Assembly (NCBI GenBank): GCA_900239685.1
Contig: OENT01000028.1
Coordinates: 186,001 to 250,000, forward strand
Source: Rotaria macrura
Lineage: Eukaryota; Rotifera; Eurotatoria; Philodinida; Philodinidae
DNA length: 64,000 nucleotides
Reading direction: 5' to 3'
Under the pieces are notes generated by a model. The model made no database searches. It was given only the letters and a program-made list of their open reading frames with translations, and was not told where the DNA came from. The position numbers were made by a program, and so were the translations under genes. How positions within the stretch are numbered: the stretch's first letter is position 1; every line of letters begins with the position of its first letter. Shown piece by piece: positions 42,601-53,935 of this stretch.

Positions 42601-42999
42601 GTCAAGTAAATAATAAAAAAAAAACTTCTTTAAATAAATAAAACAGACAAATGTGAATGAACTTGAAATAAAAATGCAAATAGAAAATAGAAAATAAGTG
42701 TCTTGTTTTTCTGTTTGGCTCAGTCAAAGGCTCTTGTTAACAATTATGTTTTATCAAGTTTGTTTGCAATAAGAAATAGAAAAAGAAAATAATAAAAACA
42801 GAAGTCAGTTGAATTAACACCAAAACGACAATATGAAAAGAAAAACGTTGTATGGAAGAGAACATGAGTAAGAATCTTCAAGAATACACATTAGTATGAA
42901 TATATTGTGTAGATAGATATGTTCTTATACGACTGAAAAAGAATTGAAGAAAGATATGCTACTCAGAAAACAAAACAAGTATAGAATAGATTTAACTGT
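36667..42999. other. 6.3 kb gene-poor stretch with one inverted-repeat element
   Basis: Contains the element at 37613-38527 and otherwise AT-rich sequence. Two short open stretches (40421-40549 and 40711-40893, plus strand) look protein-like but could not be spliced into a gene. The final part (about 42300-43000) is likely 3' flank of the PDI gene, rich in A-tracts, with several AATAAA motifs (rev. comp.) near 42600-42800. Confidence 0.5.
37613..38527. mobile_element. DNA transposon remnant with ~120-bp terminal inverted repeats
   Basis: Left end: CAGGGTGTATCAAAAGTTAG, then ACAAAAAGAAAACT. The right end reversed reads CAGAGTGTGCCAAAAGTCAC, then ACAAAAGGAAAACT. The arms match again at TTCCTGATGGTAGAGGATAC / TTCCTGATGGTAGATGATAC and then at ACTTCCAAGTTTTTATTCAT in both arms. 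Arms span about 37613-37730 and 38411-38527. The right end abuts TA (38528-38529); a clean left TA is not seen. Termini beginning CAGGGTGT..CAAAAGT occur in Tc1/mariner-like elements, so that superfamily is my guess. The 680-bp interior encodes no intact transposase; a stretch at 38290-38355 reading SIVYRWYK could be a decayed helix-turn-helix but is in a dubious position. Confidence 0.65.
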
Positions 43000-45727
43000 T
43001 TATAAATCTTCGTGGACAGGTTCTTCTGCTTCTTCACTAGTTTCGGTTTCGTCAACGGGCTAAATAAAAGAAATTTTCGATCATTGGAGATAATCTCTTT
43101 TTAAATGTTACCTCTTGAGCAGGAGGAACTTTTCCATTTTCTTGACCATTTGTTTCAACAAATTTTGAAAGGCCTTCAAGTGTGCGTGCACCAGAATAAT
43201 CAATAACTTCATCTGAATCTTTTGGAAAAAGTCTTAAAAGCAAAAAGTTTTTAATTTTTTTCTCCGAGATTGCCTTCACAACATACTTTATTGTTGGAAA
43301 ACCTTCAATTTTAAAGCCTTCAACCTCATTAGCCGTACCGTCTATTTTAGCAATAACAACATCTGAATTATCTTTATATTTTTCACCTAGTTGTTCATAG
43401 ATTGGTGTTAATTGTTTACAGTGACCACACCTAAAATAGAAAAAGGACACACAATCATGCTGTGTACTAGTTGCTTTTCTTTTCATTTAGCTACTATGGT
43501 TCAGAAATCTGCATTTTGTTGTACACATTCACAAGATGGCTGTTAATGAATACAAGCGCTAAGAGTTTATCCTATGACAGCGTGTAAGTTACTGTAGACT
43601 TTAACTGGTATCTTTCCAGTCAATACTTGCGATCCTTTTCGTACATGAACATTTTTGAAGAATCCAGGTTTTAGCTATTTACTGGTTACTTGCATAATTA
43701 AAATCGTATCAGCGTAGTTTAGTGTTGCTCATTTTCTTATCGCTCAATGCGCAACAGATGAATAGTTTTCGTTAGGTGGTTGAAAAGATTGTTATGATTT
43801 TCATCAGCATATTGAATATTCAATTGATCAACGAAGTGCACCATTGGAAATTATCATAACAACTGTTAAACAAAAGGTATGCATCATATAACATAAGTCA
43901 TATTTCTATCAACGAGATCACATTAGTAGGAAATGATAGGCTCATATATATCTAGATCTGACATGGCTTTCAATTCTCTGTCGGTACATGAAAAACTGGA
44001 ATCTATGAGAATCTCAAGCTATTGAAAGAGAAAATTCTCAGATAGAACACATCGGTACTTTCAATTAGTTACATTTATGTGGAGCGATCTGAAGCTAGTT
44101 GAATCTATTTCGACTAGAAGTCTATCGAAAAATAGTAGCCGAAAGAGAAGCTATAACTCCTTCGTTAGTTTTCTTATACTTACCATGGAGCAATAAATAT
44201 AACAAGTACAGTTGTCGATTTATCGGTTGCAACTTCCTGAAAATTTTTTCCAACTAAAACTTTCACTGGACCTTGATCCCAATCTTCAGGAATTTCTTGA
44301 GAGAGTAAAGTTGGCTTAAGTTTGCCATCATTAAATTCATTAAGAAAATTAATGATCATTTCGGATGTAATATCAGTTGATTCTGGCTTATATTTGCGCA
44401 TTTCATCTTGAAGTGTAATTAAACGTAGTGTTGGAGTATGCTCAAGTTTGATGCCGAAGAATTCACCAACGCGTTCATTATCAGCATTATTCAAATCAAC
44501 GAAAACAAAAAGTATCTATGCAAGAAAAATGAAATGAAGTCGATTACGATATAAATTTTTTTTCTACTTTTCCGCGAAATTCTTTTGCAGCAGTGGTAAA
44601 TGCTTCACGACTTATTTCATAACTATCACTAGTGTTACTACCGAATAGAAGAGTATGCACTTTGTAATCACCATTAAAGATTTTTTCGGCAGACTAGAAA
44701 AAGAGCAATATGAAAAAGGGTAAGCTTCAATTGAAAGTACACTTTCTTCAATCGTTTACTTGTTGATTAAAGTCAACAACAATCGGAAGTTGATTTAGTT
44801 TAATGAATTCTCGAATTGAATTTTCATCGATCGATGTTGTAAGATCATTGCGACCTTCATCAAACTAACATAGAAAATATTCATAGAAATGTAAATATAT
44901 GATTGTAATCAAGTGTCTTGTTCATACTTGCTTAAAGAGAATAACAGTATCGTCTGTAACTTCAAGATGTTTAAGCATATCATCATTTGATGTAATACCA
45001 AATGGAATGCCATCAATAGTACTAGCAACTTGAAGAAATGTAGTAGCAGCAGCACCACCAATATCCTATTCAATTATGCATAGAAGTATTGTTTTAAAAG
45101 TAAACACAGAGAATCGAAAGAAACACAGAAAAGAAAATTAAAATTACCTTGAAAGCACCAATTACAACAACATCGCGAGATTCTTTTAATGTATTTAATT
45201 CATCTACAGTGTTTAATTCATCAGCTGATGCTCCCGTTTTCTTTTTCAACCAATTAATAATCTGCTCTTTTGAGCGACCACCACTATAGTCCATAGGTGT
45301 GCCATCAAGAAAAAATTTCAATGTTGGGTAACCTCGAATTTGAAATCTTTTTGCAAGATCAGTTTCAATAGTTGCGTCAACATTAGCTAACACAACATTA
45401 CTGTTAGATTCAGCTAATTCTGTCGCAACTTCAGCATAGATTGGTGCTAAAGATTTACAGTGACCACACCTTTAAATAATTTAGATACAGTTATATTAAT
45501 TATGAGAATTTAAAGAAATTCATCAAGAATAGTTACCATGGTGCGACAAATTTAACGAGTAGATATTTATTATCTTTGACAGCATCATCAAACGTATCTT
45601 GAGTTAATGAGAGAACATGACTATCATCTATACTCGATGTCGACTCGTCACAATGTATACGCTTCGTTGTTTGAGTTAAAATAACAATAACGGCTAAAAT
45701 CGTAGCCTGCATGAATCCGGGAAACAT
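43000..45727 (-). CDS. P4HB: protein disulfide isomerase (PDIA1 type)
   Basis: Nine exons (high to low): 45727-45537, 45469-45148, 45065-44928, 44864-44760, 44693-44568, 44515-44184, 43430-43287, 43232-43112, 43059-43000 (TAA); 512 residues (human 508). PDI forms and reshuffles disulfides in the ER lumen and is the beta subunit of prolyl 4-hydroxylase. Order a-b-b'-a': signal peptide ~1-25 ([14 protein letters not shown]), then [18 protein letters not shown] (CGHC at 65-68), two redox-inactive domains with [16 protein letters not shown] and [20 protein letters not shown], then [20 protein letters not shown] (CGHC at 406-409). Both CGHC motifs begin at an exon junction after W. The acidic tail ends HEDL, an ER-retrieval signal of KDEL type. 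Intron 6 is 753 nt. Exon 7 ends at GTATGT; reading on gives a spurious insert. Confidence 0.95.
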
Positions 45728-47779
45728 TTTTCTATGATCCGTATATGATAAACAAAAGCAATAAAATTAATCTAGAATGGAAAGCAACGAATTTATTATA
45801 GTTCTATATTCGTTCTTGAACTACATTTAATAAAGACAACCTTCTTGTATCAACATACTTCTACATATAAAATAAGAAAAACAGAGTCACATCGACCGTT
45901 CTGAAGCCTACGACTACGTGCATATTTCTGTAGAATACCCAGTGTCGACGTGTACAATAGCTGTATATAAACCATTCATGGTATATATTGCCGAATCAAA
46001 TAAACTAACGAAAGAAAGAAAAAAATCCGTTGTATTACCACTCTATTTCAATAGAGGCACAAGAAAAATAAACAAGTCATGATGGAAGTTCAATAGCTGT
46101 TTTTTTCTATTCATTAATTCGCTATTTTGTTGTGTCGTGTAAGAATAACTTATCGAATATATACGTATATATATATAGATGCATGACTAGAAAAGTCGAA
46201 TTCTAATCAGAATTTCTAGATAGATGCAACAAGAAAAAACAAACAGAATCTTTTGATTGGTGAAAAATCACATGACTCATAAGCATCATATGCTTGAAAC
46301 ATAAGACAACACAACACTATTGAGATCCGCCTTAGATCTATTTATGATCAGAAAATAAAAGTCATACTAGATTTGCATCCTATTCAAACAACTGTTTTCT
46401 TGTTTCTACAATAATTTTATTTAAAGCTCATATAATTTCGCTCTTATCTTAAGTATAAAAAAGTTCGACTGAAAGCCGTTATTCTAGGTCATTCATCAAG
46501 ATAACAAATGTGTAACATGTTTTCATGCTCAATCATTTTCGGTTTTAAACTGGTTCTGTGAAAAAATTTCGTGCACTGAAGATTGAAAGAAAATGTAAGT
46601 GCGAGACATTCAACATATTTTTTTTTCGTGTCTTGCTCGTTAATAATAAATGATTGTCGTTTGTAAAAAGAAGTTGCTCGTTCACAGCTACCCAAAAATC
46701 TTGCTCGTATCGTATCTACACTATACTTTCATCGATATTTATATTTTTTTATTCGATGAAATAGATGCACTATCATTTGTCTTCTTTGAGTAATAAATCA
46801 AATATAATGAATTGTTAAAATGCAAGTTAAATTTTAAATAATTCTCGTGTTAAAAATGCAGCGACTCATATTAACTATGCTTTGTAGTCGAAGACTCCTA
46901 CTCATAGATTGACATGGTCGATAAAAACAAATATGAAGGAATTATTTTATTTTTTAAAAAGCTAAGAAACGATGACCAACGGCATCGTGTAAAAAGGAGA
47001 TACTTCAGTTTTCCTATTGTTCTACTAATTATATATTTTTAATCTAATTGCATACTGATCTTATTCTATGTTTCTCTTCTAATGAAGATGAAAATGCAAT
47101 TCGATTATAGCTGTTATCGCATTGTCTCCTAATATTTTTCATCAGTTGCAATGTTGTTTTTCTCACCCAATGAGTCAAAATAAGAAAAAAGACTTTCGTT
47201 TCTCTTCGGTATTTTCTTATTTAATTGAGGTTATGTTCTCTTGCGTTTCATTTTTGTTTCTCATCATCGTCGATGCATCTTGAGACTTAGCGTTGTATCC
47301 GTTTATTTTTTCGCTTTTTCAGGTTTTTATTTATTACACTTTAGCGTTTTATATGCATTGTGATTTGCTCTCACACGTGAATTTGAGAAAAGCGATTACT
47401 TTTTTTCTCAAATACTAATCTATTGGTTGTGATTTTGCTCTTTCTACGAAAAAGAAAATGATTCCGTTTCGTGTGTATGATTCATTCTTTTTCATTTCGT
47501 TAAAATTTGCGTATAGTAAAAATCAGCTTATGGCATAAAGGGAAATGGTGGCGTGCTTGCATTTACCCATGCTCTGTCTATATTGCATAGACAAAAGAGA
47601 ATGTGTGATAGTGATGAAGTACCGCTTGTTGTCGTCCCCTCGCGTTCGTTTTCATTATCAGTAACTATATACATTGTGAAATAGAGGTTCTCACATTCGA
47701 TAAACGAGAAAGAAAAGAACCTGTTGTTTGTTAAAATTTCTAGATAATTCATATTTATCTACGTTAAGCGCAATTTAAT
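45728..47779. other. divergent intergenic region PDI / LAMP
   Basis: About 2 kb between divergent start codons, AT-rich with TA-rich tracts near 46150-46180. Promoters of both genes are presumably here, but no specific element (for example an ER-stress element upstream of PDI) could be pointed out. Open frames at 46489-46695 and 47528-47752 are not supported. Confidence 0.5.
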
Positions 47780-48826
47780 ATGATTTCTAAATTGCACTCC
47801 ATACTTCTTCTATTCGGTAAGGTTAAAATTATATTATAAAAGAAACTTAACTATTTCTTGTTTTAAGCTTCTATGATTCTTATCTCATCGGCTTATGTAA
47901 GATAAAATACGAATGAAACGGTCAAAAATTTGATAGTTTTTTCATAGAAATTGAGCCCACCAGTGAATTACACATGGCCTCAAAACTCCAAAAACTTATG
48001 CTTTGCTGGTCGCTTTGATCTTGTACTTAATGTTGAATATACACAAATTGGTGGTGTAAGAGTCATTCCTTTTTTTTTTAACAGAATAATTTATTTCTAT
48101 TTTATTCAAGGCACAAGCGACAGCTAAAATTCCATTGAATAATGATACATTTGAAGCATACAGTGTATCGTGTTCAGAAACGAAGACGGTTCATGAATTG
48201 ACACTATCCATGTTGAATGGTTTTACAAATATCTTACTAGATTTTTCTGTGGATGATAAAAATATGACATCCTTAACAAAAGTGTACGGTTATATAACAT
48301 TGAATGATAAACAGAAATATTTCAAAGATTATTCAAATGATACTGCAGGTATATGTTTTCTTTAACAGTATTTGTTGCTAATGGAAAGAAATTTACTCAA
48401 TTCTGTTTTGATTCGAATAGGCGTGCATAAATTTTCATCGAATGAAACATTATTTATAGCAGAACGTGGTTCGTCATATCGATGCAACACAAAAACAGTT
48501 ATTAAAGGTTTCGTTTCGGATAAAAATCTAACAGTTAAATCGATTGATTTAGAAAATTTACGTATTGAACCATTCGTTGATGATTCAGCAGAATTTAGTG
48601 ATTTTAGTGTCGGTATGTATTCTTGCAAACATGCACTTGTTCTGTTTCATGTTGTTATTGCTTATTTTCTTTTTAATTAGAAAAAGTCTGTTCAGCTGAT
48701 ATTGATAAAAATTCGAATATAATTCCAATTATTGTTGGTGCTTGTCTTGCTGTATTGGTTATTATTGTACTTGTTGCATATCTAATTGGTCGTCGACGTA
48801 GTCGTAACGGATATCAAAGTGTTTAA
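47780..48826 (+). CDS. LAMP-family lysosomal membrane glycoprotein (single domain)
   Basis: Six exons, 47780-47816, 47868-47896, 47948-48055, 48111-48348, 48421-48612 and 48681-48826 (TAA), give 249 residues. The 37-nt and 29-nt exons build a signal peptide ([20 protein letters not shown]), which supports the joins. One lumenal LAMP domain follows with NYT, NDT, NMT, NET and NLT glycosylation sites and four Cys as expected for two disulfides (NLCFAG.., YSVSCSE.., SYRCNT.., EKVCSA..). Then come a membrane helix ([20 protein letters not shown]) and a tail [14 protein letters not shown]. Human LAMP1 has VLIAYLIGRKRSHAGYQTI at the same place; the C-terminal GYQxPhi is the AP-3/AP-1 lysosome-sorting signal. 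Half the size of LAMP1/2, closer to CD68/LAMP5 in layout. Confidence 0.88.
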
Positions 48827-49178
48827 ATATTTCATCGGCAATACAAGATGTGACATTTTTCTACTATTTTTCTATGAAAGCGTTCTTTTTTGTTTTCTTC
48901 TCATCGCATTTAAAAATTTGAAAATGATGAGATATAACAACAAAGAAATGGCAAAAAACCATCAATCGGCCACTTTTCTTCTTCATGTACAAATCGAACG
49001 AGAAATTTTTTCTTTTCATGCCTATCTGTTGATATATTACACTATGTATGTATGTAGGAAAAATAAAGCCAGACTTGATAAGTACAAAAGAAACGAAGAA
49101 CAACTTGTTGTATTATTATTATGATTCCTGTTTTTTTTGATTATTACAAAAAAAAATAAATAATTATTTTTCTCAACA
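48827..49178. other. convergent 3' spacer
   Basis: About 350 bp between the stop codons of the LAMP gene (plus) and the basic unknown protein (minus). AATAAA-type motifs on both strands; frames at 48786-49124 and 48864-49103 are shadows. Confidence 0.5.
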
Positions 49179-51247
49179 CTACCAAACATGAAAACGATAT
49201 CGATCCATGCTTCGTTGAATCGTGTTGTATGAATTTTTAGTTTGTTTTACTTCGTGACGTTTGATATCAGGAAAAACTTTAAAATTTTGTTTATTGACTA
49301 TTGGCAACGGTGATTTTTCGATCTATGCAAAACAATACACATTTAGATAATATAGAAAATTTTCTAATACGAATAGAACACGGAAATATTCTAGCTTTTC
49401 TATGCAAGTTCAATTCAACTTATAAAATGTGACTCAAGTATGAAGAAATATATACTAGTTTTGATAGAGTATACGGATGGGGAATGTGAATGTAAATATC
49501 TTTGTGATTTATACTCATGCTCACATACTGTGTCGTCAATGATTCAGGTGTCAGTAAATTTTTTTCCATGAATATTAAATCAACTATCTCAATGAACCGA
49601 CATGCGTGAAAAGTTCTTCGATACTTACTGTGAGACAAAATGAATCGAAATATTTTTTCAATGAAATTCTATGGGAGTAATTGCTGTATCTTTTCATTGA
49701 GGGTGAATTGTTTGACTTAGGTATTTTCTTTCAATGACTAGAGCTCAATGGGGAAACCGGGGATATTTGCGATTGCCAATCGAAAAAAAAGCCCAAAATT
49801 AACCAGCAATGTCCTCTTGCAAATAAAGGAATTTCGAGCTGAAATTTTTATCATATGTAAACCTCGTGGTTCTTAAAATATCTTAAAAGTTTCGATGTAA
49901 AAGAATGTTTCCTTCTTAAGATAATCAACTTTCAAGAAAAAAGGATTTTCTGACCGCACTGTAAAATATGAATATGGCTTGCGATAGCACTATCTTCAGA
50001 AGAAAACATCCATTTACGCTGAAACTTATAGAATATTCAAAGAACCACAAGACCTACATACAATAAAAATTTCAGCTCGAAATTCTTTGATTTTCAAGAG
50101 AACATTGCTGTTGGATTTTGGGATTTTCAAAATCAGAAAATCCAAAAGAAAATCTGAGAATCCGCAATCCATCGGTTCCCCCTTGCTAGAGCTCTTCTTT
50201 GAAAATCTTTTGTACACAAGTATCTAGCGATAATTGTCAAAAAATTTCGAAAAATAACTCCACTAATTGAAAGAAGCCATCTTTGAGAGAAAATTGTTTC
50301 AAAGAAAAAGCACAGCAATTATCTCAGAGAATTTCATCGAAAAAATGTCTCAATTCATCTTGTCATACACTAATATCGAAGAATTTCAACCCATGGGCAA
50401 CCTATTGTGACCTCTGTTAGGAATTGTTTCGAATAAAGATGGTGAATAAACCGTCGAATTTTATACAGGAAAGTATCCATATTATTTCTCTAGTTCTCTA
50501 TCCAAACAACCGACGAAAATCATGAGCATTTATTTAAACGCACTTTTTGAATTTCTTCTTTATTGAATGGTTGTTCCCAAACCGACCGGTCTTCAACCGG
50601 AGATTGAATATGTGCAGATGTTACTGATTGATGTTTTTCTTGGAGTTCTTCATTGACCGATGAATGTTTTTCCGGTATCTTCGTAATGATTTTCTCGGAA
50701 GTATTTAATGGAGATGATCCTATTTTTGATGATGGTGTAGGTGTACGCTAAAAATAAAAACAAATATCGAATATACACGCATAGAAATATTTTCATTTCT
50801 ATTTCAAATAAAATTTACTTGTTTTGTTGGTATAGGTGAAACGGAAGTTAATTTTGCACCATCATTTTCCGGCATAAACCCATAATTAAGAGAATCGAAC
50901 CCTCTCCATGTATCTAGTGTTTCATTTTTTTTAGCTTCTTGTTTACGAGTGATTTCTTCCATTTTTCTATCCAGTAGTTCGACTTCAATTTGTTTTCCTT
51001 TTCTAGAACGTTTGATGGGTTCATTTGTATTTGTAGGAACTGGTGTTATCGTTGTTGATCGATTGGCTAACAATAAATCTAGACGGTAAGTTGATTTTCC
51101 ATCCGAACGAGCTGCAGTAGATGGTGGAAGCGATCTTGTACTTTTGTTCGCACTAGTTCTACCTGAACTTTTTTGGCTCATTTTTCGCCTGGTTAATAGA
51201 ATTGTTGCTAAATTCGGTGTCGAAGCATTCTTTGACGATGTTGCCAT
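49179..51247 (-). CDS. basic, disordered-looking protein of unknown function
   Basis: Exons (high to low) 51247-50819, 50747-50544 and 49322-49179 (TAG) are all phase 0 and give 258 residues. The N-terminus is Ser/Thr/Arg/Lys-rich (MATSSKNASTPNLATILLTR), then come a short charged helix (EVELLDRKMEEITRKQEAKK), WRGFDSLNYGFMPENDG, Pro/Ser linkers and a C-terminal basic block ending SMDRYRFHVW. No family recognised. The last intron (1221 nt) is long because it contains the fold-back MITE copy 2 (49746-50185). An alternative ignores the GTGCGT donor at 50543 and stops at about 50522; I prefer the spliced form because exon 3 is cleanly open and in phase. Confidence 0.6.
49738..50193. mobile_element. 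fold-back hAT-type MITE, copy 2 (with 8-bp target duplication)
   Basis: A 440-bp element (49746-50185) is flanked by CTAGAGCT on both sides (49738-49745 and 50186-50193). It shares most of its length with copy 1, for example CCAGCAATGTCCTCTTG, AAAGGAATTTCGAGCTGAAA, TTATCATATGTAAACCTCGT and GAACCACAAGACCTACATAC. Ends are CAATGGGGAAAC and, reversed, CAAGGGGGAACC. The left end and the centre differ more from copy 1 than the arms do. Inserted in the last intron of the minus-strand basic-protein gene. Different target duplications at the two copies show independent insertions. Confidence 0.88.
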
Positions 51248-52945
51248 AATTATTATTTGACGTTGAAAGATTTTTTCTTCTTCTTGACATTCAATAACTG
51301 CTTGATGAACAGAAGAACTATTTTTCTTTTTCTTATTTTATTTTATCGGTTCCTTTCGGAGGGAAAAGAAATTAAGAGAGATAGTTAACTAATAAAAAGA
51401 AAGAAGGAAACGAGAAATGGAGAATGACAAATGCCACATTGGCAACGGTTGCTTATTTCCCTTTTCTTGCATCATTTAACATTGGAAACAACGGATGCAC
51501 GTTAGATTGCTAAATATTTTGCGCATGCTTGAAATATTTTGTACTTCAGTTTTTCTTCCAACTTATGAAAAGTTTTTGATGGCCAAAAATTTGTCATACT
51601 ACATTGAGATAATTTAGTGAGCAGATTTTCACAGGTTATTCAATCATTCATATAATAAAATTCACAAAGCCATACATATAAACTATCGAGAATATATGAA
51701 ATAGTCAAGCGTAAGCCATTAAATTCATAGCATGCGAATATTTTTTGAAATAGACTTATAAACTGATAGATAGAGTAGAATAAATGTATGATATGCACTT
51801 GAAACAGAGTTTATTTCATCAAATTCTCTTTCATAGAAGCGCAAGGATCTCCTCTTGTATGAATATGATCGGGATTGATCAAAAAACAAGTTGACATAAT
51901 GCATATTTTATCGTCACTTTTTCTCTTGTGTACATCGGTTACACATCATAATTGGTTTTTTTCATACTTTTGACTATGCATCTATTCAACTTTTTTCTAA
52001 TCATAGATGCGTTAGTTAGTATTAATATGTTTACATGTTGCTAGGGGAGCAGCATAAATGTGTCGAGTTTATTACATCGAGAACTATTTCAGTTACATGA
52101 TGTAACATGTTTTCTCTTAAATATGCAAATATATTACGTTGCTTCTTTTTCTTTCTGTCTATAAATACTCCAAAATTGCTCATGTTAGAGTTGTACTCGT
52201 AGCTTGATTAATTTTTTTCTTGTTCAATATGTAAGTGTTTGAAATAACAAATGTCTTGAATCGTGATCATGGTAGTTACAGGCAATGTCGGTAACTATAA
52301 ACATGAGTGATGAAATTAAATTTGTAATTTATTTAAAACTCTTTTTAGTGACTAAAATTAATACTTACGAAGATTCAATATATCGACTGTATGAGTAAAA
52401 TAAATCATCATATTTTCAACAACGCAACGAAAATATTGAATGATAAAATTTGTTTTATCAAACTATTTTTAGTAAATAAATGAGTTTTAATTTAACAGAT
52501 ATTTTCAATGACACGCTTAATTTAACTCAATGTTTGCTCACAATATTTTCTAGTAATTATTCGAGAACAAAAGACGAAATGCTATTCTAGTCGAACGCTT
52601 TGGTTGTTTTTGGTAATGCTGCTTTTATCTGATGTAGAATTTCTGTGTCTATTAACATACACAAAAGTAGTTTTCGATGTCGACATAATTCAAAAAGAAA
52701 ATGAACTCATCTCTGTCATGCAACATCGACCAGTTTCACAACACATGCAGAACTTTACCGATATTTAAAATCATAATCATTCTTCAGTCAAAGTGACAAG
52801 TATCGAAGAAAATCTAACAAAGACTGCGAATATGCCCATGAGTCATGAATAGAACATACATATGATGTTCAAACTAAATAGGTTATTATGATTTCTTGAA
52901 TTTGAAATATATGATTGCTCTCCAAAGCAGCTTAGTGTTCCTATT
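51248..52945. other. intergenic
   Basis: 1.7 kb AT-rich sequence upstream of the basic-protein gene and downstream of the doubtful minus-strand exon at 52946. Nothing recognised. Confidence 0.5.
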
Positions 52946-53247
52946 CTAAATACTATTCACGTTCATAAAATTCATTAAAATATTTGAAAGTGTATGGTTG
53001 AACAGTGGTATACGCTTTCGATTTGGATTCAAAACTTCTATTACTTTCAATGGTACATCGATATGCATTAATATATTGAGGACATACCAAAAACAAGCAA
53101 TATAGTCACGTCTTGATAGAGTAATTGCACATTGAACTTGAGGATATAAAATCTGAGATAATTCAAGCATGCCATGGAATGAAACATCAACGATTTCGAT
53201 TGAATTATTGTGTTCGTTTTGACAATATACTTGAAACACTTTGGGTA
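52946..53247 (-). CDS. possible 3'-terminal exon of an unknown gene
   Basis: After an acceptor-like TTTTAACATCAG, one frame is open for 99 codons to a TAG at 52946. It reads like protein: VDVSFHGMLELSQILYPQVQ, TLSRRDYIACFWYVLNILMH, VPLKVIEVLNPNRKRIPL. A second frame is also open for 57 codons, and the plus strand is open over part of it, so the call is uncertain. It may belong with the membrane-anchor exon at 53608-53889, but I could not find an in-phase connecting exon. No family recognised. Confidence 0.33.
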
Positions 53248-53607
53248 CTGATGTTAAAACAAAACATTTTTAGCGAAATAGAATATTATCCCTTAGAGAA
53301 ATATTTGTTTTCGCAAAATAATTTCAGTCGTTCGTTTTCGTTGTTGTTTTTGTTCCAATACTTTCAGCTGTAAGTTATAAATTACTGAAAAGAATGTGAC
53401 TGCAAGAAAAATTCTTCATTTACACTATTGCTTCTCTATTTCATGTCAATATCAGTCATCATACTGTTAGCTATAGACATGACATTATTATTTGAATTCT
53501 TGTCTGGTTTTTTACTCGCCTTTATCCTTGCACATCGATATTTTTCTAATAAAGCAATGTTTATTGGAGGTTTCACATTGACAATCGCTTTACATTAACA
53601 ATATTAC

Positions 53608-53889
53608 TTCAGAACATTCATTCGTGTTCATACAATCGGATAAGAATATTTTATGGTGTTCATTATTATTATTACTATTGCTAGAAGTAGTCGTAGTAGA
53701 TGTAGAGATCATTGCATTATTGAATAAGACGAAGAATAAAACAAGAATAAATATTCGATAAACAAAAATCAAGAATGGAAACTTGAAAACAGAAGCGCCA
53801 ATAATAATGATACATTGTTTTTTTTTCATGCGTTTTCCTCGATCTCTTGGTGAGAGGAGGAGATGAAGACGCTTGATATCGGCGACCAT
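53608..53889 (-). CDS. possible first exon of a signal-anchor membrane protein
   Basis: 94 codons from ATG at 53889 to a donor (GAA/GTAATA). A basic N-terminus (RDRGKRMKKKQ) is followed by a strongly hydrophobic stretch at about residues 26-58 (IIIIGASVFKFPFLIFVYRI continuing IFILVLFFVLF), then a Ser/Thr/Asn-rich stem. This is the layout of a type II membrane protein such as a Golgi enzyme, but the catalytic part is not identified. Its start codon is 46 bp from the divergent start at 53936. Confidence 0.4.
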
Positions 53890-53935
53890 TCCTCCTGACT
53901 CATGTTGGCGTTAAAACTTATTTTTTGTCTCAGTC

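Noticed and set aside
50026-50318. Minus-strand frames of 61-63 codons
   Set aside because: Mostly within or next to the fold-back MITE; not protein-coding.
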